From Cyanophora paradoxa (lineage: Eukaryota; Glaucocystophyceae; Cyanophorales; Cyanophoraceae): a DNA stretch of 64,000 bases. Below are positions 43,425-51,794 of this stretch, piece after piece. The notes under the pieces are model-generated. The model was given only the letters and a program-made list of their open reading frames with translations, made no database searches and was not told the DNA's origin. The translations under genes were made by a program, and so were the position numbers. The stretch covers positions 48,018-112,017 of the forward strand of contig QPMI01000111.1 in the NCBI GenBank assembly GCA_004431415.1, given 5' to 3'. How positions within the stretch are numbered: position 1 is the first letter of the stretch; every line of letters begins with the position of its first letter.

Positions 43425-45173
43425 ATGACGGAGCCGCTGCGTGCCGATGTGGTCAGCAAGTGCCCGCGATGCACGAGGCGCGAGGAGCTCGAGCGGATGT
43501 ACTTCTGCACCGCCTGCAGCAGCATCCGGTGTTCACGCTGTATTCTGGAGGAGATTGACAGTTGGTTCTGCCCCCAGTGCATGGAGAGCGTCCCGCAGTC
43601 CGACGCGGCGCTCTACGCCAATCGGTGCCCGACGCACGACGCGGCGCCTCGCGCGCTTAACATGCTGCGCAGCTGCGTCCGATGCTTCGCGTGCCCGGTC
43701 TGCGACTCGGCGGTGAGCGCGACGCTCAGCGACGGCGGGCATGCGCTCGCCTGCAAGTTCTGCAGCTGGCGCAGCGTCCAGCGTGCGTCCGAGCCCGTGC
43801 CCAGCGGTTCGTGTCTTCTGAGGGCGGGCGCAGTGAGCGGGCAGGGGGAGGCAGCGGGGACGGCGGCGCAGGCGGAGATGGAGCGGCTCGTTGCGCATTT
43901 CCGGGCGCTCCAGGCGGCGGCGGACAAGGAGCAGGAGGCATTCAGCCGCGGCAGGCGCCGCCTTCTAAACCTCTCCATGCCGGCCTGGAGCTCGCGCCGC
44001 CTCGAGCCCGTATCCATCGCCGAGGCGCGCCCCGCCCCGCCCCGCCCCCCTCCACGCCGACGTGCCCCGCAGGTCGAGCAGAGGCTGCAGGAAAAGGAGG
44101 CTCGTTGGCTACTCCGCGACTGTCGAAGCTCGCCGCCACCCGAACTCCCGCCCTACTCGACCCGCGCCGAGCTGCAGGAGCCGCTCACCCGTGCGTGCCG
44201 GCCCTCGAAGAGTCCTGCCGCCGTTACGGATCCTGACCGCCGCAACCCCCGCGCAGTCCCGACTATGAAGCAGATGCTGGCCTCCCCTCTGAACCCCCCG
44301 AGGAGGGCCGAGTGCGCAGCGCTGCGGGGTGCGCGCAGGGGGGCGCGGCACGTGACACCCGGCAGGGAGGTGCGCGCGCAGCGGCGGAAGCTCGCGACGC
44401 GGCGCGCGAAGCGCTGCGCCGAGTGCGAGCGATACGTCGTCAAGGTGGGCCCCGTGCCCGCTCCGCGGCGCGGGGCGCTCCTCACGTGCGGCAGCCGGAG
44501 CTCAACCCCTCGTCGGCGCACTTTCAGATCCGCAACACCGCCCTGTGCGCCGCCTGCCACCCGCCGCCGGCCGCCGGCCTCCGTGCCGCCTCATCGGCGG
44601 GCAGCCTCTTCGTGCCGCGGGTCACGGTGTTGCGCGCGGAGAGGGGCCCCGAGGCGCGCCCCGCCCCGCGCCCCTGCCGCCCCCGTGACGCCGGCGCAGG
44701 CGCTCGAGGGCGAGCTGCTGCTGACCAGCCGCCTGGAGCGGGCGGCGGCCGTGTCGCTCGCCCCCCTCGACCCCGGCCTCGACCTGCCGGCCGCCCTGCA
44801 CCTCGCGATCGGGCCCTACAGCGTGCGCCGGCCCCGGCGGCGCCGCGCCGCGGCCGCCCGCCGACGCCGCGCAGGTCCTCGAGGACTTCGAGGAGGGGGA
44901 CGCGGGGCCCCTCCCCGGCGCCCCGCCCGGGACCCACCCAGCGCCCCGGGGCCCGGCCGGCGGCTGCCCAACCGCGCGGTCGCGGCCTTCCGGCTGGCCC
45001 TGCCCCGCGGGGAGGCCTCGCGAGCCGAGCTGGAGGTGCGCGGGGCGCGGGCCGGCCGGCGGGCGGGCCTCACGGGGCGGCAGGGGCGGCTGCGGATGGA
45101 GGTGCGGGAGGCGGGCGAGGGCGGCGGCCTCCTCGCAGACCCCGTCGAGCTGCAGATCCGAGTCGCCGCGTGA
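43425..45173 (+). CDS. Dynactin subunit 4 (p62)
   Basis: Component of the dynactin pointed-end complex, which links dynein to cargo. The N terminus has the cross-braced cysteine cluster of DCTN4: CPRC, then MYFCTACSSIRCSRC, EIDSWFCPQCM, NRC, CVRCFACPVCDS, CKFC. A coiled segment follows (about 43860-43950). The C-terminal beta region appears after splicing: RCAECERYVVK joins PELNPSSAHFQIRNTA (intron 44445-44494), then LLFVPRVTVL (intron 44545-44604), then ALEGELLLTSRL after a GC-AG intron at 44654-44699. The end is VELQIRVAA. The whole span is open in one frame only because stops are rare; the true path switches frame at introns. Extra exons around 43800-44330 are uncertain. Confidence 0.85.
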   Translation: MTEPLRADVVSKCPRCTRREELERMYFCTACSSIRCSRCILEEIDSWFCPQCMESVPQSDAALYANRCPTHDAAPRALNMLRSCVRCFACPVCDSAVSATLSDGGHALACKFCSWRSVQRASEPVPSGSCLLRAGAVSGQGEAAGTAAQAEMERLVAHFRALQAAADKEQEAFSRGRRRLLNLSMPAWSSRRLEPVSIAEARPAPPRPPPRRRAPQVEQRLQEKEARWLLRDCRSSPPPELPPYSTRAELQEPLTRACRPSKSPAAVTDPDRRNPRAVPTMKQMLASPLNPPRRAECAALRGARRGARHVTPGREVRAQRRKLATRRAKRCAECERYVVKVGPVPAPRRGALLTCGSRSSTPRRRTFRSATPPCAPPATRRRPPASVPPHRRAASSCRGSRCCARRGAPRRAPPRAPAAPVTPAQALEGELLLTSRLERAAAVSLAPLDPGLDLPAALHLAIGPYSVRRPRRRRAAAARRRRAGPRGLRGGGRGAPPRRPARDPPSAPGPGRRLPNRAVAAFRLALPRGEASRAELEVRGARAGRRAGLTGRQGRLRMEVREAGEGGGLLADPVELQIRVAA

Positions 45174-45724
45174 CCGCGAACCGCATCGCCCCACTGCCTG
45201 GTAGGGAGAAACTCGGCGACTACATGCAGTACAAGCACGCTCGAGCTCGCATCCAACGCTCGCCACAACCCTCAGCCTTGAGACCACTCTCTCGAAGCCA
45301 TGCATCACGCGCCGGCTGCCGCAGAGTCTGGCGCTGAAATCCCAACTGGGCCATTGCCAACGCTAGCTAGCGCTAGCGCTCCGCTCGCCATCGGCCACGT
45401 GCGCTGCAATTTCAATCGCATCGAAATTCAACGACGAACGATCCCTCGCGGGGGCGGAGCGTGCGAGGCTCTCGCCGCCGCGGTCTCTACCCTAGCGGAA
45501 AAAAAGAGGAAAAATTCTGAAAGAGGGCGGGGGGCGCTGGCCCCGCGCCTAAAGTACACCTAAAGTACAACAACGAAAGGCCCGGATGCAAGTAAGCTGA
45601 GTGTGGGAGGGTTTTCGAAGCAGCGGCGTGTGGCGAGCTACGGGCCGAGTAGATGTGGAAAGTGACAGCGGGCTGCGGGCTCACGGCCTGCAGATCGCGG
45701 AGAGGAGCGGGGGCCCCGGGGCTT
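45174..45724. other. Intergenic region between convergent genes
   Basis: No coding signal was seen. It separates the 3' end of dynactin p62 from the 3' end of the transporter gene and includes a short duplicated ctaaagtacac near 45550. Confidence 0.4.
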
Positions 45725-48474
45725 TCAGGGGGCGACGACGAGGAGGGGCTCGGTGCGGGGCGAGGGGGCCCCTTCCGACTCGGCGCTCTCCGAGGAGGAG
45801 GAGGAGAGGGTGAGGGAGGGGCGGGGGCCGGCGGGGGCCCCCGCGGCGCGGCGCTGGCGCTCGTCGTCGAGGCGCTGGCGGCGGCGCTGGGCGGGGAGGA
45901 GGCGGGCGGCGGCGGCGGCGAGGAGGAGCTGCGCCACGAGGCAGAGGGTGGGGAGGGAGAGGGGACCGGCGCGGGTGGGGAAGAGGACCCCGACGAGGAG
46001 GGGCAGCAGGATGGCGCCCCCGCAGCCCGTCGCCGTGATCAGCGCGCTCTCGCCGGCCGTCACCGGGGCCCCGGCGAGCTTGGCGGGGAGGGCGAGGGTG
46101 GTCGGGTACACGACGCTCATGCCGACGCCGGCGCCGGCGGCGGCGAGCCACACCGAGGCGCGCAGTCGGCCCAGCGCGAAGAGGGGCCCCAAGGAGAGAG
46201 CCGTCAGCGCGGCGGCGGCGAGGAGGAGGGTAACGGGGCGGCGGGCGACGGCGGGGAGCGGGAGGAGGGGGAGGGCGGCGAGGCGGCCGGCGGATAGTGC
46301 GGAGTAGAAGAGGGAGGTGGCGGCGGCGGCGGAGCGGGGCGAGGCCTCGAGCTCCTCGACGTCGAACTCGAAGATCCACGAGCCGAAGCTCGCCTCCGCG
46401 CCCTGGTAGAGCGCCAGGCACACCGCCGCCGTCACCACCAGCGCCCGCCGCCCCCGCCCCGCCACCCCCCGCTCCCCGCCTCTCCCGCCCCTGCCGCCGC
46501 GCCCTCGGCGGGGGCCGACTCGCCCGAGCTCGACGCGGCGCTCGATGCGTCCACCGCCGCCTCCCCGGCCGCCCGGGCCCCGGCGCCCCCGCAGGGCGGC
46601 CCGGGCGTCGAGGGGCGGGGGCGGAGGCCGGCGGGGCCGGGGGCCGGGGCGGCGTCGAGGGCGGCGAGGGGAAGGCGCTCGTCGGCGTGGGCGGCCTCGC
46701 GCGCCCGCACCGCGTCCCGCGCAGCCGCGTCCCGCGGGGTCATCGCCCCCGCCCGCGCCGAGCCCGCGCTCGCCTTCTCCCGCGCCCCGGCCTGCTCAAG
46801 GTCCCCGAGCTCGGCGGGGGGCGCGGGGCCGGCCGCGGGCCCGGGAGCCGGCGGCGCGAGCGCCGCAACCCCGACCGCGAGCAAGCAGCTCCCCCCGAAG
46901 AAGGGGTACGCTGCCCCGGGCGTCGCCAGGAGGGTGTAGAGGATGGGAGAAAGGAGGAGGCCGGCGCCGGCGAGCGCATGCATGCTGCGTGCAGACCGTC
47001 AGTCGTCGCGCCTCGTCCTGCGTTAGATGCCATCATGGCGCCGCTCACAGGGACAAGAAGAGGGGCGCGCGGGCGGGCCAGGCGACCCACGCGTACTGCA
47101 TCAGCGTGTTGCCTCCGAGCCTGTCGTCCCGTCCGACGGTCAGCGGCACGTGCGCAAGGCGGCGGGGGTCCACGGACAGCTGCGCTCCGACGCCGAATCC
47201 TGCGGGGGCGGGCGTGAGGGGCGCGGCGCCGGCCTGAGGGGGACGGGGCGGGGCGCGGGACGGGGGCACCGTTGCACGCGAAGAGGGCCACAACGAGGAA
47301 GGCTGAGGATGCCCTCGGAACGGCGGCGAGGGTGAGGCCCTGGAGAGGGGGCGGGGAGGCCGTCAGATCCACGCCGCTCACCCCCGAGCTCCACCTCACC
47401 CGCGCATTTGCGCGCGCGTCCGATGGTCTCTCTACTCGCACACTATATCTAGGCCAGTCCCGTTATCCTCTAAATTATGTGACTGCGTTGTGGGGTAAAC
47501 CCGAAGTTTTATTTTTCGCCCCTCACGGCACCTGGAGGAGGCCTGCGGCAGCAACCCACTGGTGGCCCCTGGGGCCCGAGATGGGGCCTGGGAGTGAGAG
47601 GCAAGCGACGCTGTCGGCTCGTCAGGAGGCGCCGCGGTTGCCCGAGAGACGGAGGGGCCGGCGCGGGCGCACAGGACGCCGCCGCTCCGCGCGGAGAAGA
47701 GTGCTCCAAGGGACGAGATGGAGGCCCCGGTCTGGCGTGCCAGGGCAGGCAGGCTCGCCGGCACGAAAGAGCCCGTCAGGCCGATGAGGAAGAGGCACAG
47801 GCCTGCCGTCGCGCTTAGCCGCCAGCGCCGCACGCGGGGAAGAACGGCGTACAGTAGCAGACGGTGCAGGCGGAGGCGTGTGCGAGGGGCGAAAGCGTCA
47901 GGTGCGTCGCCGCCAGCCACCGGGGAGCCTTCAGCAGCGGGGCTGCCCGCGCGGAGTCTGCCTCCGGAGTCCGCATGTTCACTTTATGCGCGAGTATGTC
48001 TTTCCTCAAGTCCCGCGAGCGCTCAAACTGGCCCGACACCCTCGCAGACTTGAGCGGGCTAAGGGGGATCGGCCCCTCTCGACGGGCCGCCGGCGAGTCT
48101 GCTACGGGGCCCAGCGCACGGCCAGCCGGAGTGCCCACATCGCTGCGGTTGCGTGGCGTTGGACGTTGTTGCGGAATGCTTCTTGGCGTGGGAATGCTGT
48201 TGGCGGGAGCCGGAATGCTCCTGGGCGTGGGTCCATGGGTTGAACTGGGCGGGCGGGGCGCGGCAGTGATCGTGAGAGGTTGTGTGCTCGCCTTGAAAGC
48301 GCCAACCTCCGCGGGATCGCGGATGACAAGGGCGCCGAGTCCCGGCGATTCTTCTCGCGCCATGTGCTCGGCTGTCCGCGCGGCCGCGCGCGCGAGAGAG
48401 GTGCAGTTGATGTTTGCTTTCACGGCGCCAAGGCCGCCGCCGGCCGCGGTCGCAGATCCGTGCGGAGGCTGCAC
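45725..48474 (-). CDS. MFS transporter, MFSD4 / NaGLT1-like
   Basis: Predicted membrane carrier; family members include sodium-dependent glucose transporters. Exon 1 (48474 to 47921) encodes a long Ser/Pro-rich cytoplasmic start. It splices to TAGLCLFLIGLTGSFVPASLP, the first helix, then ASISSLGALFSARSGG. Later exons give GNTLMQYAWVAWP near 47090, the family hallmark, then LHALAGAGLLLSPILYTLL (46983 on), an Arg/Ala-rich loop, and the C-terminal half: AAVCLALYQGAEASFGSWIF, then helices to LLVGVLFPTRAG and an acidic, Ser-rich tail. GAEASFGSWI closely matches MFSD4. Splice points in 46980-47430 were not all fixed. Transcription runs away from the viral segment that starts 470 bases upstream. The N-terminal exon could belong to a separate gene, but its splice is in frame. 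Confidence 0.75.
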
Positions 48475-48940
48475 TAGTTCCTGCTCAAAGTAACTGCCTG
48501 ACCACTGTGGTCACGGGGACGGGTCGCTGTGGTTCGGGCAGTTTGATCAGCTCAACGACAGGCGAAGACGCAGCTGACGGGCCACCCTTGTGACCGCCAG
48601 CAACAATTGCTTGTAGGGGATACTGCAAACTGAGGAGGGGGGGTGAGGGCTTGGGCCGGTACACTGTGACATGTAGCACATGCGCACTATATATGTGGGC
48701 CTTTGTGAAGCGTTGAGCTCTCGAGCTTGCCCCTTCGCTGTCAATGCATTGTTAACCCTCGGAGGTTGCATGAGTCACGCGTCGCGGAGGTTTGGGTGTT
48801 ATATTGCGATCAGGTACACGCTGCACTAACAGGGGGGCTAGCACTAACCGACGCGGGGAGTAACAGCCGGTGTACCCCTCGGGGGGCCTCCCGGCCTCTA
48901 ACGATGCTCAGGCTCTAACTGAATGCTGTACCCCCCGCTG
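48475..48940. other. Junction between host gene and viral segment
   Basis: No gene. This stretch must contain the promoter of the transporter and the left edge of the virus-derived segment. Near 48845-48945 the words taacagccggtgtacccc and tgtaccccccgctgtta form an imperfect inverted pair of about 17-base arms around a 60-base loop. That pair is a possible remnant of a terminal structure, or simple chance. Confidence 0.4.
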
Positions 48941-49679
48941 TTACTGCCCGAACCTTCCGAACTTGCGTAATTCGGCCTCGCCCTGTACCCAGTGGCTGGT
49001 GTCGTCCATCCATTCGCGTACCTCCCTCTGACGCTTGAGTGACTCACGCTGCTCGGGGGTAGGGGAGGGGGGCCTTCGAGGCGGGGTGGGGAAGGGGGTA
49101 CGGTGGCAAAATTCAGCCACTCGGGGGTATGCCGAATTCGCCGTGAACGATCCTCTGCGGTGTGAAATACCGGTCGCTGCTCACGGCCAAGTGGAAGAAC
49201 GCGCTCCTGAGCCCGGAGAGGAAGCGTGGTTGCATGAATGGCTGCTGGAGGGACTCGTCGCGCCAGGGGGCTACGAAATCAATGATACGCTGCTGTACCT
49301 GCGCGGGCAGGGCAAGGATCTGGCTCTTGCGGTTCGCAAAGGCCGTCCACAGCGCTTGCAGGTCGGCCCAATCGCCGTTCAGATCCCTGCGTTCGCGCCT
49401 CAGGTACGATCTCGGGTTCTCTGTCATACCCATCAAGCCCGCGGCCCTGATCATCTCCCTGTCCGGGAGCTCTCGCTCGTCGTGGAATTCGTCTCTAATC
49501 CAGCGCACAAGGTAGAGCACGCGCTCCATGAAGTTCTCCGCCGGCGAGCCGCCCCCTGAGGACGTGCGCCTCCCCTCCAGCACTGCGTTCGCATCCTCCA
49601 AGTCCACGTTCCGCTGTCGAATCTCCCCGTCCAGGTCGCCGTTGTTGTACAGCACGTCGGACTCGCGTGTTCGCGCCAT
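48941..49679 (-). pseudogene. Viral protein, frameshifted paralogue of the 49713-50408 gene
   Basis: Starts MARTRESDVLYNNGDLDGE. It shares with its neighbour a helical core (LPAQVQQRIIDFVAPWRDE versus LPDHIRMQILEWYAKARDS) and a C-terminal motif (REVREWMDDTSHWVQGEAEL versus RDIREWEEWSNDPKNWLPGE). The frame breaks at a C run at about 49119 and shifts again near 49060, then ends FGRFGQ at the TAA 48941-48943. Function unknown. The pair arose by tandem duplication, and this copy is either decayed or affected by sequencing slips in poly-C. Confidence 0.75.
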
Positions 49680-49712
49680 GCTCGCGGCTCGGTGAGAATT
49701 TATACCTGTACC

Positions 49713-50408
49713 CTACTCGCGGTCGGGGTACCTGTCGCCGGGCATCAGCCTCGCGCGCTTCCGCATCTCCGCCTCCCCGGGTAGCCAGTTCTTCGGGTCG
49801 TTGCTCCACTCCTCCCATTCGCGTATGTCCCGTCTGACGTCACGCGGGCGGGGGCGTTTATCGGTGGGGCGGGCGGGGCTGGCAGGGCCTGGCGCGGGGG
49901 TTGAGGCCCTGTTCCACGAGTACTCGGGGTACTCTTCCCATCCCAGGGGTACCAGATTCATCGGAATTGGCTCAACTTCGAATTGGGGCTTTTTGACGTG
50001 ATAATCATAGTTTGTGACATACGCCGTCACAGCCGAGCGCAAGCGCGAGAGGTCGCGCAAATTTACGTCGTCCCATTGCGAGTCCCTTGCCTTCGCGTAC
50101 CACTCGAGGATTTGCATGCGAATGTGGTCCGGGAGGGTCGAGAGTATGCTGAGCTTGGAGCCCAGGGCGAACCAGATGCGCTTGAACTCGTCGATAATCC
50201 TGCCCTCGTCGTGGCTCCGAACGTAAAGGGCCCCGCCAGAGTTGTAATGCGTGTCTAGCCACCCTGCCCGGGCCAGCTCTAGCACCGGCCAGGGTTGGCG
50301 CTGTCGATTCGGTCGCGAGGCCTGCTCTACCACCCAGCGTCTAAGGTCCTTGACCTGATCTATGAACTGTGCGATCACGTCCCTGGGCGCTTCCTCTGCA
50401 TCCGACAT
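49713..50408 (-). CDS. Viral protein of unknown function, intact paralogue
   Basis: 231 residues from the ATG at 50408 (MSDAEEAPRDVIAQF) to DRYPDRE. The first two thirds are predicted helical; a Pro/Arg-rich linker precedes the conserved REWxxxxxxWxxGEAE tail shared with the downstream paralogue. No family recognised. It is divergent from the exonuclease gene with about 50 bases between start codons. The pairing with recombination and replication genes suggests a role in DNA metabolism, but that is inference from position only. Confidence 0.75.
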   Translation of the reverse strand: MSDAEEAPRDVIAQFIDQVKDLRRWVVEQASRPNRQRQPWPVLELARAGWLDTHYNSGGALYVRSHDEGRIIDEFKRIWFALGSKLSILSTLPDHIRMQILEWYAKARDSQWDDVNLRDLSRLRSAVTAYVTNYDYHVKKPQFEVEPIPMNLVPLGWEEYPEYSWNRASTPAPGPASPARPTDKRPRPRDVRRDIREWEEWSNDPKNWLPGEAEMRKRARLMPGDRYPDRE

Positions 50409-50424
50409 TTGCAATTGCACACAT

Positions 50425-50440
50425 CAAGAAATTCTAAACG
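50425..50440 (+). promoter_or_regulatory. AAATTCTAAAC box between divergent viral genes
   Basis: The box aaattctaaac at about 50428-50438 lies 20 bases before the exonuclease ATG in a short AT-rich divergent spacer. It resembles, but is not identical to, the TTTTCTAAG box of the right-hand block. A related aaattctcac precedes the 49679 start. It may mark a different temporal class. Confidence 0.3.
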
Positions 50441-50458
50441 CTACTGCGAGGCTACGCT

Positions 50459-51115
50459 ATGCATACCGATACAAATTGCGAGACTTTGCAACAGGGGAGC
50501 GCAGCGTGGCACGCGGCGCGCCGTGAAAAACTAACTGCATCTAATTTTGCGGCTGCGTGCGGCATAAACCCCTGGAAATCCAGGGCCCGCCTGTGGGCGG
50601 AGCTAAGCGGGATAGCGGAGGAAAACAACTTTGACAACCCTGCCCTAACCTACGGGCATGACTATGAGCCCTTCGCGGTCTCTCTCTACAAAACGTTGAA
50701 CAATAACGTGGACGTGCAACATACTGGATTGCACGAACATAAGGAACTGCCCTTCCTGGCGGGGAGCCCGGACGGGCTAATCGGAAACGATCGCATACTC
50801 GAAATAAAATGTCCGTACAAACAAGAACTCTACGACAAGGTTCCTACCTATTACATGACGCAGCTGCAAGGACTTTTAGACATAACGGGCCGCGAGTGGG
50901 CCGAACTTTTTTGCTTCACGCCTCTGCGCGTGCGAACGTGGTACGTCAGACGGGACGAGAGGTACATTCAGCTCATGCGGCGGTGCTTACATCTATTTTG
51001 GTCGCACGTGAAGGCTGGAACTCCGCCCGAGCCCTACAGCGATCGAATGAAGTCAGAGAACCTCAGCGAGGAGCAGGCGGCGCTGCGCGAGTTTAAGTTG
51101 TACGCCCTCCTCTAG
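50459..51115 (+). CDS. YqaJ / lambda-type exonuclease
   Basis: 218 residues, unbroken. It matches the viral YqaJ recombinase family of PD-(D/E)XK 5'-3' exonucleases, which process DNA ends for recombination-linked replication. Visible motifs: QQGSAAWHAARREKLTASNF (opening helix and motif), NPALTYGHDYEPFAV (Glu), FLAGSPDGLIGNDRILEIKC (catalytic Asp, then ExK) and YYMTQLQGLLDITG (Gln-containing helix). The start MHTDTNCETLQQGS follows the divergent spacer. The last codons YALL and the stop are duplicated downstream inside the palindrome array. Lower GC than the host genes and no introns. Confidence 0.9.
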   Translation: MHTDTNCETLQQGSAAWHAARREKLTASNFAAACGINPWKSRARLWAELSGIAEENNFDNPALTYGHDYEPFAVSLYKTLNNNVDVQHTGLHEHKELPFLAGSPDGLIGNDRILEIKCPYKQELYDKVPTYYMTQLQGLLDITGREWAELFCFTPLRVRTWYVRRDERYIQLMRRCLHLFWSHVKAGTPPEPYSDRMKSENLSEEQAALREFKLYALL

Positions 51116-51166
51116 TGTCTCGACCCTCTCAGATATTAATTTAAAGATCTGGGAGGGTCGGGACAC
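51115..51166. terminator. 52-base palindrome H1
   Basis: Near-perfect inverted repeat: arms gtgtctcgaccctctcagat and its complement, around attaatttaaa. It begins at the last base of the exonuclease stop codon. A transcript would fold into a 20-base-pair hairpin. Hairpin-directed 3' end formation is known in some giant viruses; the role here is inferred from position. Confidence 0.65.
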
Positions 51167-51203
51167 GTCTCTTGGTCAGACTACTTATGTACGCCCTCCT
51201 CTA

Positions 51204-51255
51204 GTGTCTCGACCCTCTCAGATATTAATTTAAAGATCTGGGAGGGTCGGGACAC
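51204..51255. terminator. 52-base palindrome H2
   Basis: Identical to H1. It arose as part of an 89-base tandem duplication (51101-51189 and 51190-51278) that also copies the last coding bases tacgccctcctctag. Confidence 0.65.
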
Positions 51256-51296
51256 GTCTCTTGGTCAGACTACTTATGTACGCCCTCCCTCCTCTA

Positions 51297-51348
51297 GTGT
51301 CCGGACCTTTCCAATAATCTATAAAGAAAGTAGGGAGGGTCCGGACAC
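51297..51348. terminator. 52-base palindrome H3, diverged
   Basis: Same frame of gtgtccggacc and ggtccggacac arms and the same trailing gtctcttggtc, but the inner sequence is replaced by an A-rich loop. Paired changes in the outer stem (CGA to CGG with TCG to CCG) keep base pairing. Confidence 0.6.
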
Positions 51349-51643
51349 GTCTCTTGGTCGGACTCACCGTAGCTTGGTGTAGCTCAGGCCCAGGCGGGGA
51401 AGGCGAGTCTGCAATGAATCAGACCCCACAGGATTTGGTTGAGCTGCTCTTTGCAGGGGGGCAGGAAGGCGGCCGCAGAGGGCTAGGGAGACTAGATCTA
51501 ATTAGTAATCCCACACCGCGCATGTGCAAGCGACAGAGAACGAAGTGAGTAAATGCAGATCGATGATACGGCAATCATGAGTTGTTCAGAAAAGGTCGGG
51601 ACACATAGAGAGTGCATGCCCTCACTCTCGTCCGCCCTCGCAA
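51349..51643. other. Short spacer between convergent viral genes
   Basis: No gene supported. A half-palindrome (ggtcgggacac) is visible near 51594-51604, suggesting an eroded further copy of the hairpin. Confidence 0.4.
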
Positions 51644-51693
51644 TGTCCCGACCCTCCCAGATCTTTAAATTAATATCTCAAAAAGTCGAGACA
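51644..51693. terminator. Palindrome H4, opposite orientation
   Basis: The reverse-complement form of H1 with a few changes near its right arm. It lies about 100 bases beyond the stop of the minus-strand helicase gene, in the orientation expected for that gene's 3' end. Confidence 0.6.
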
Positions 51694-51794
51694 TTCATTG
51701 ATCATATGCATGACGTCACTTGAATTCGCACGTTCGTATTTACACACTGGCACGCGCATCCCGTTCGCGAAGTCCACACTGTGACATCCGACAA

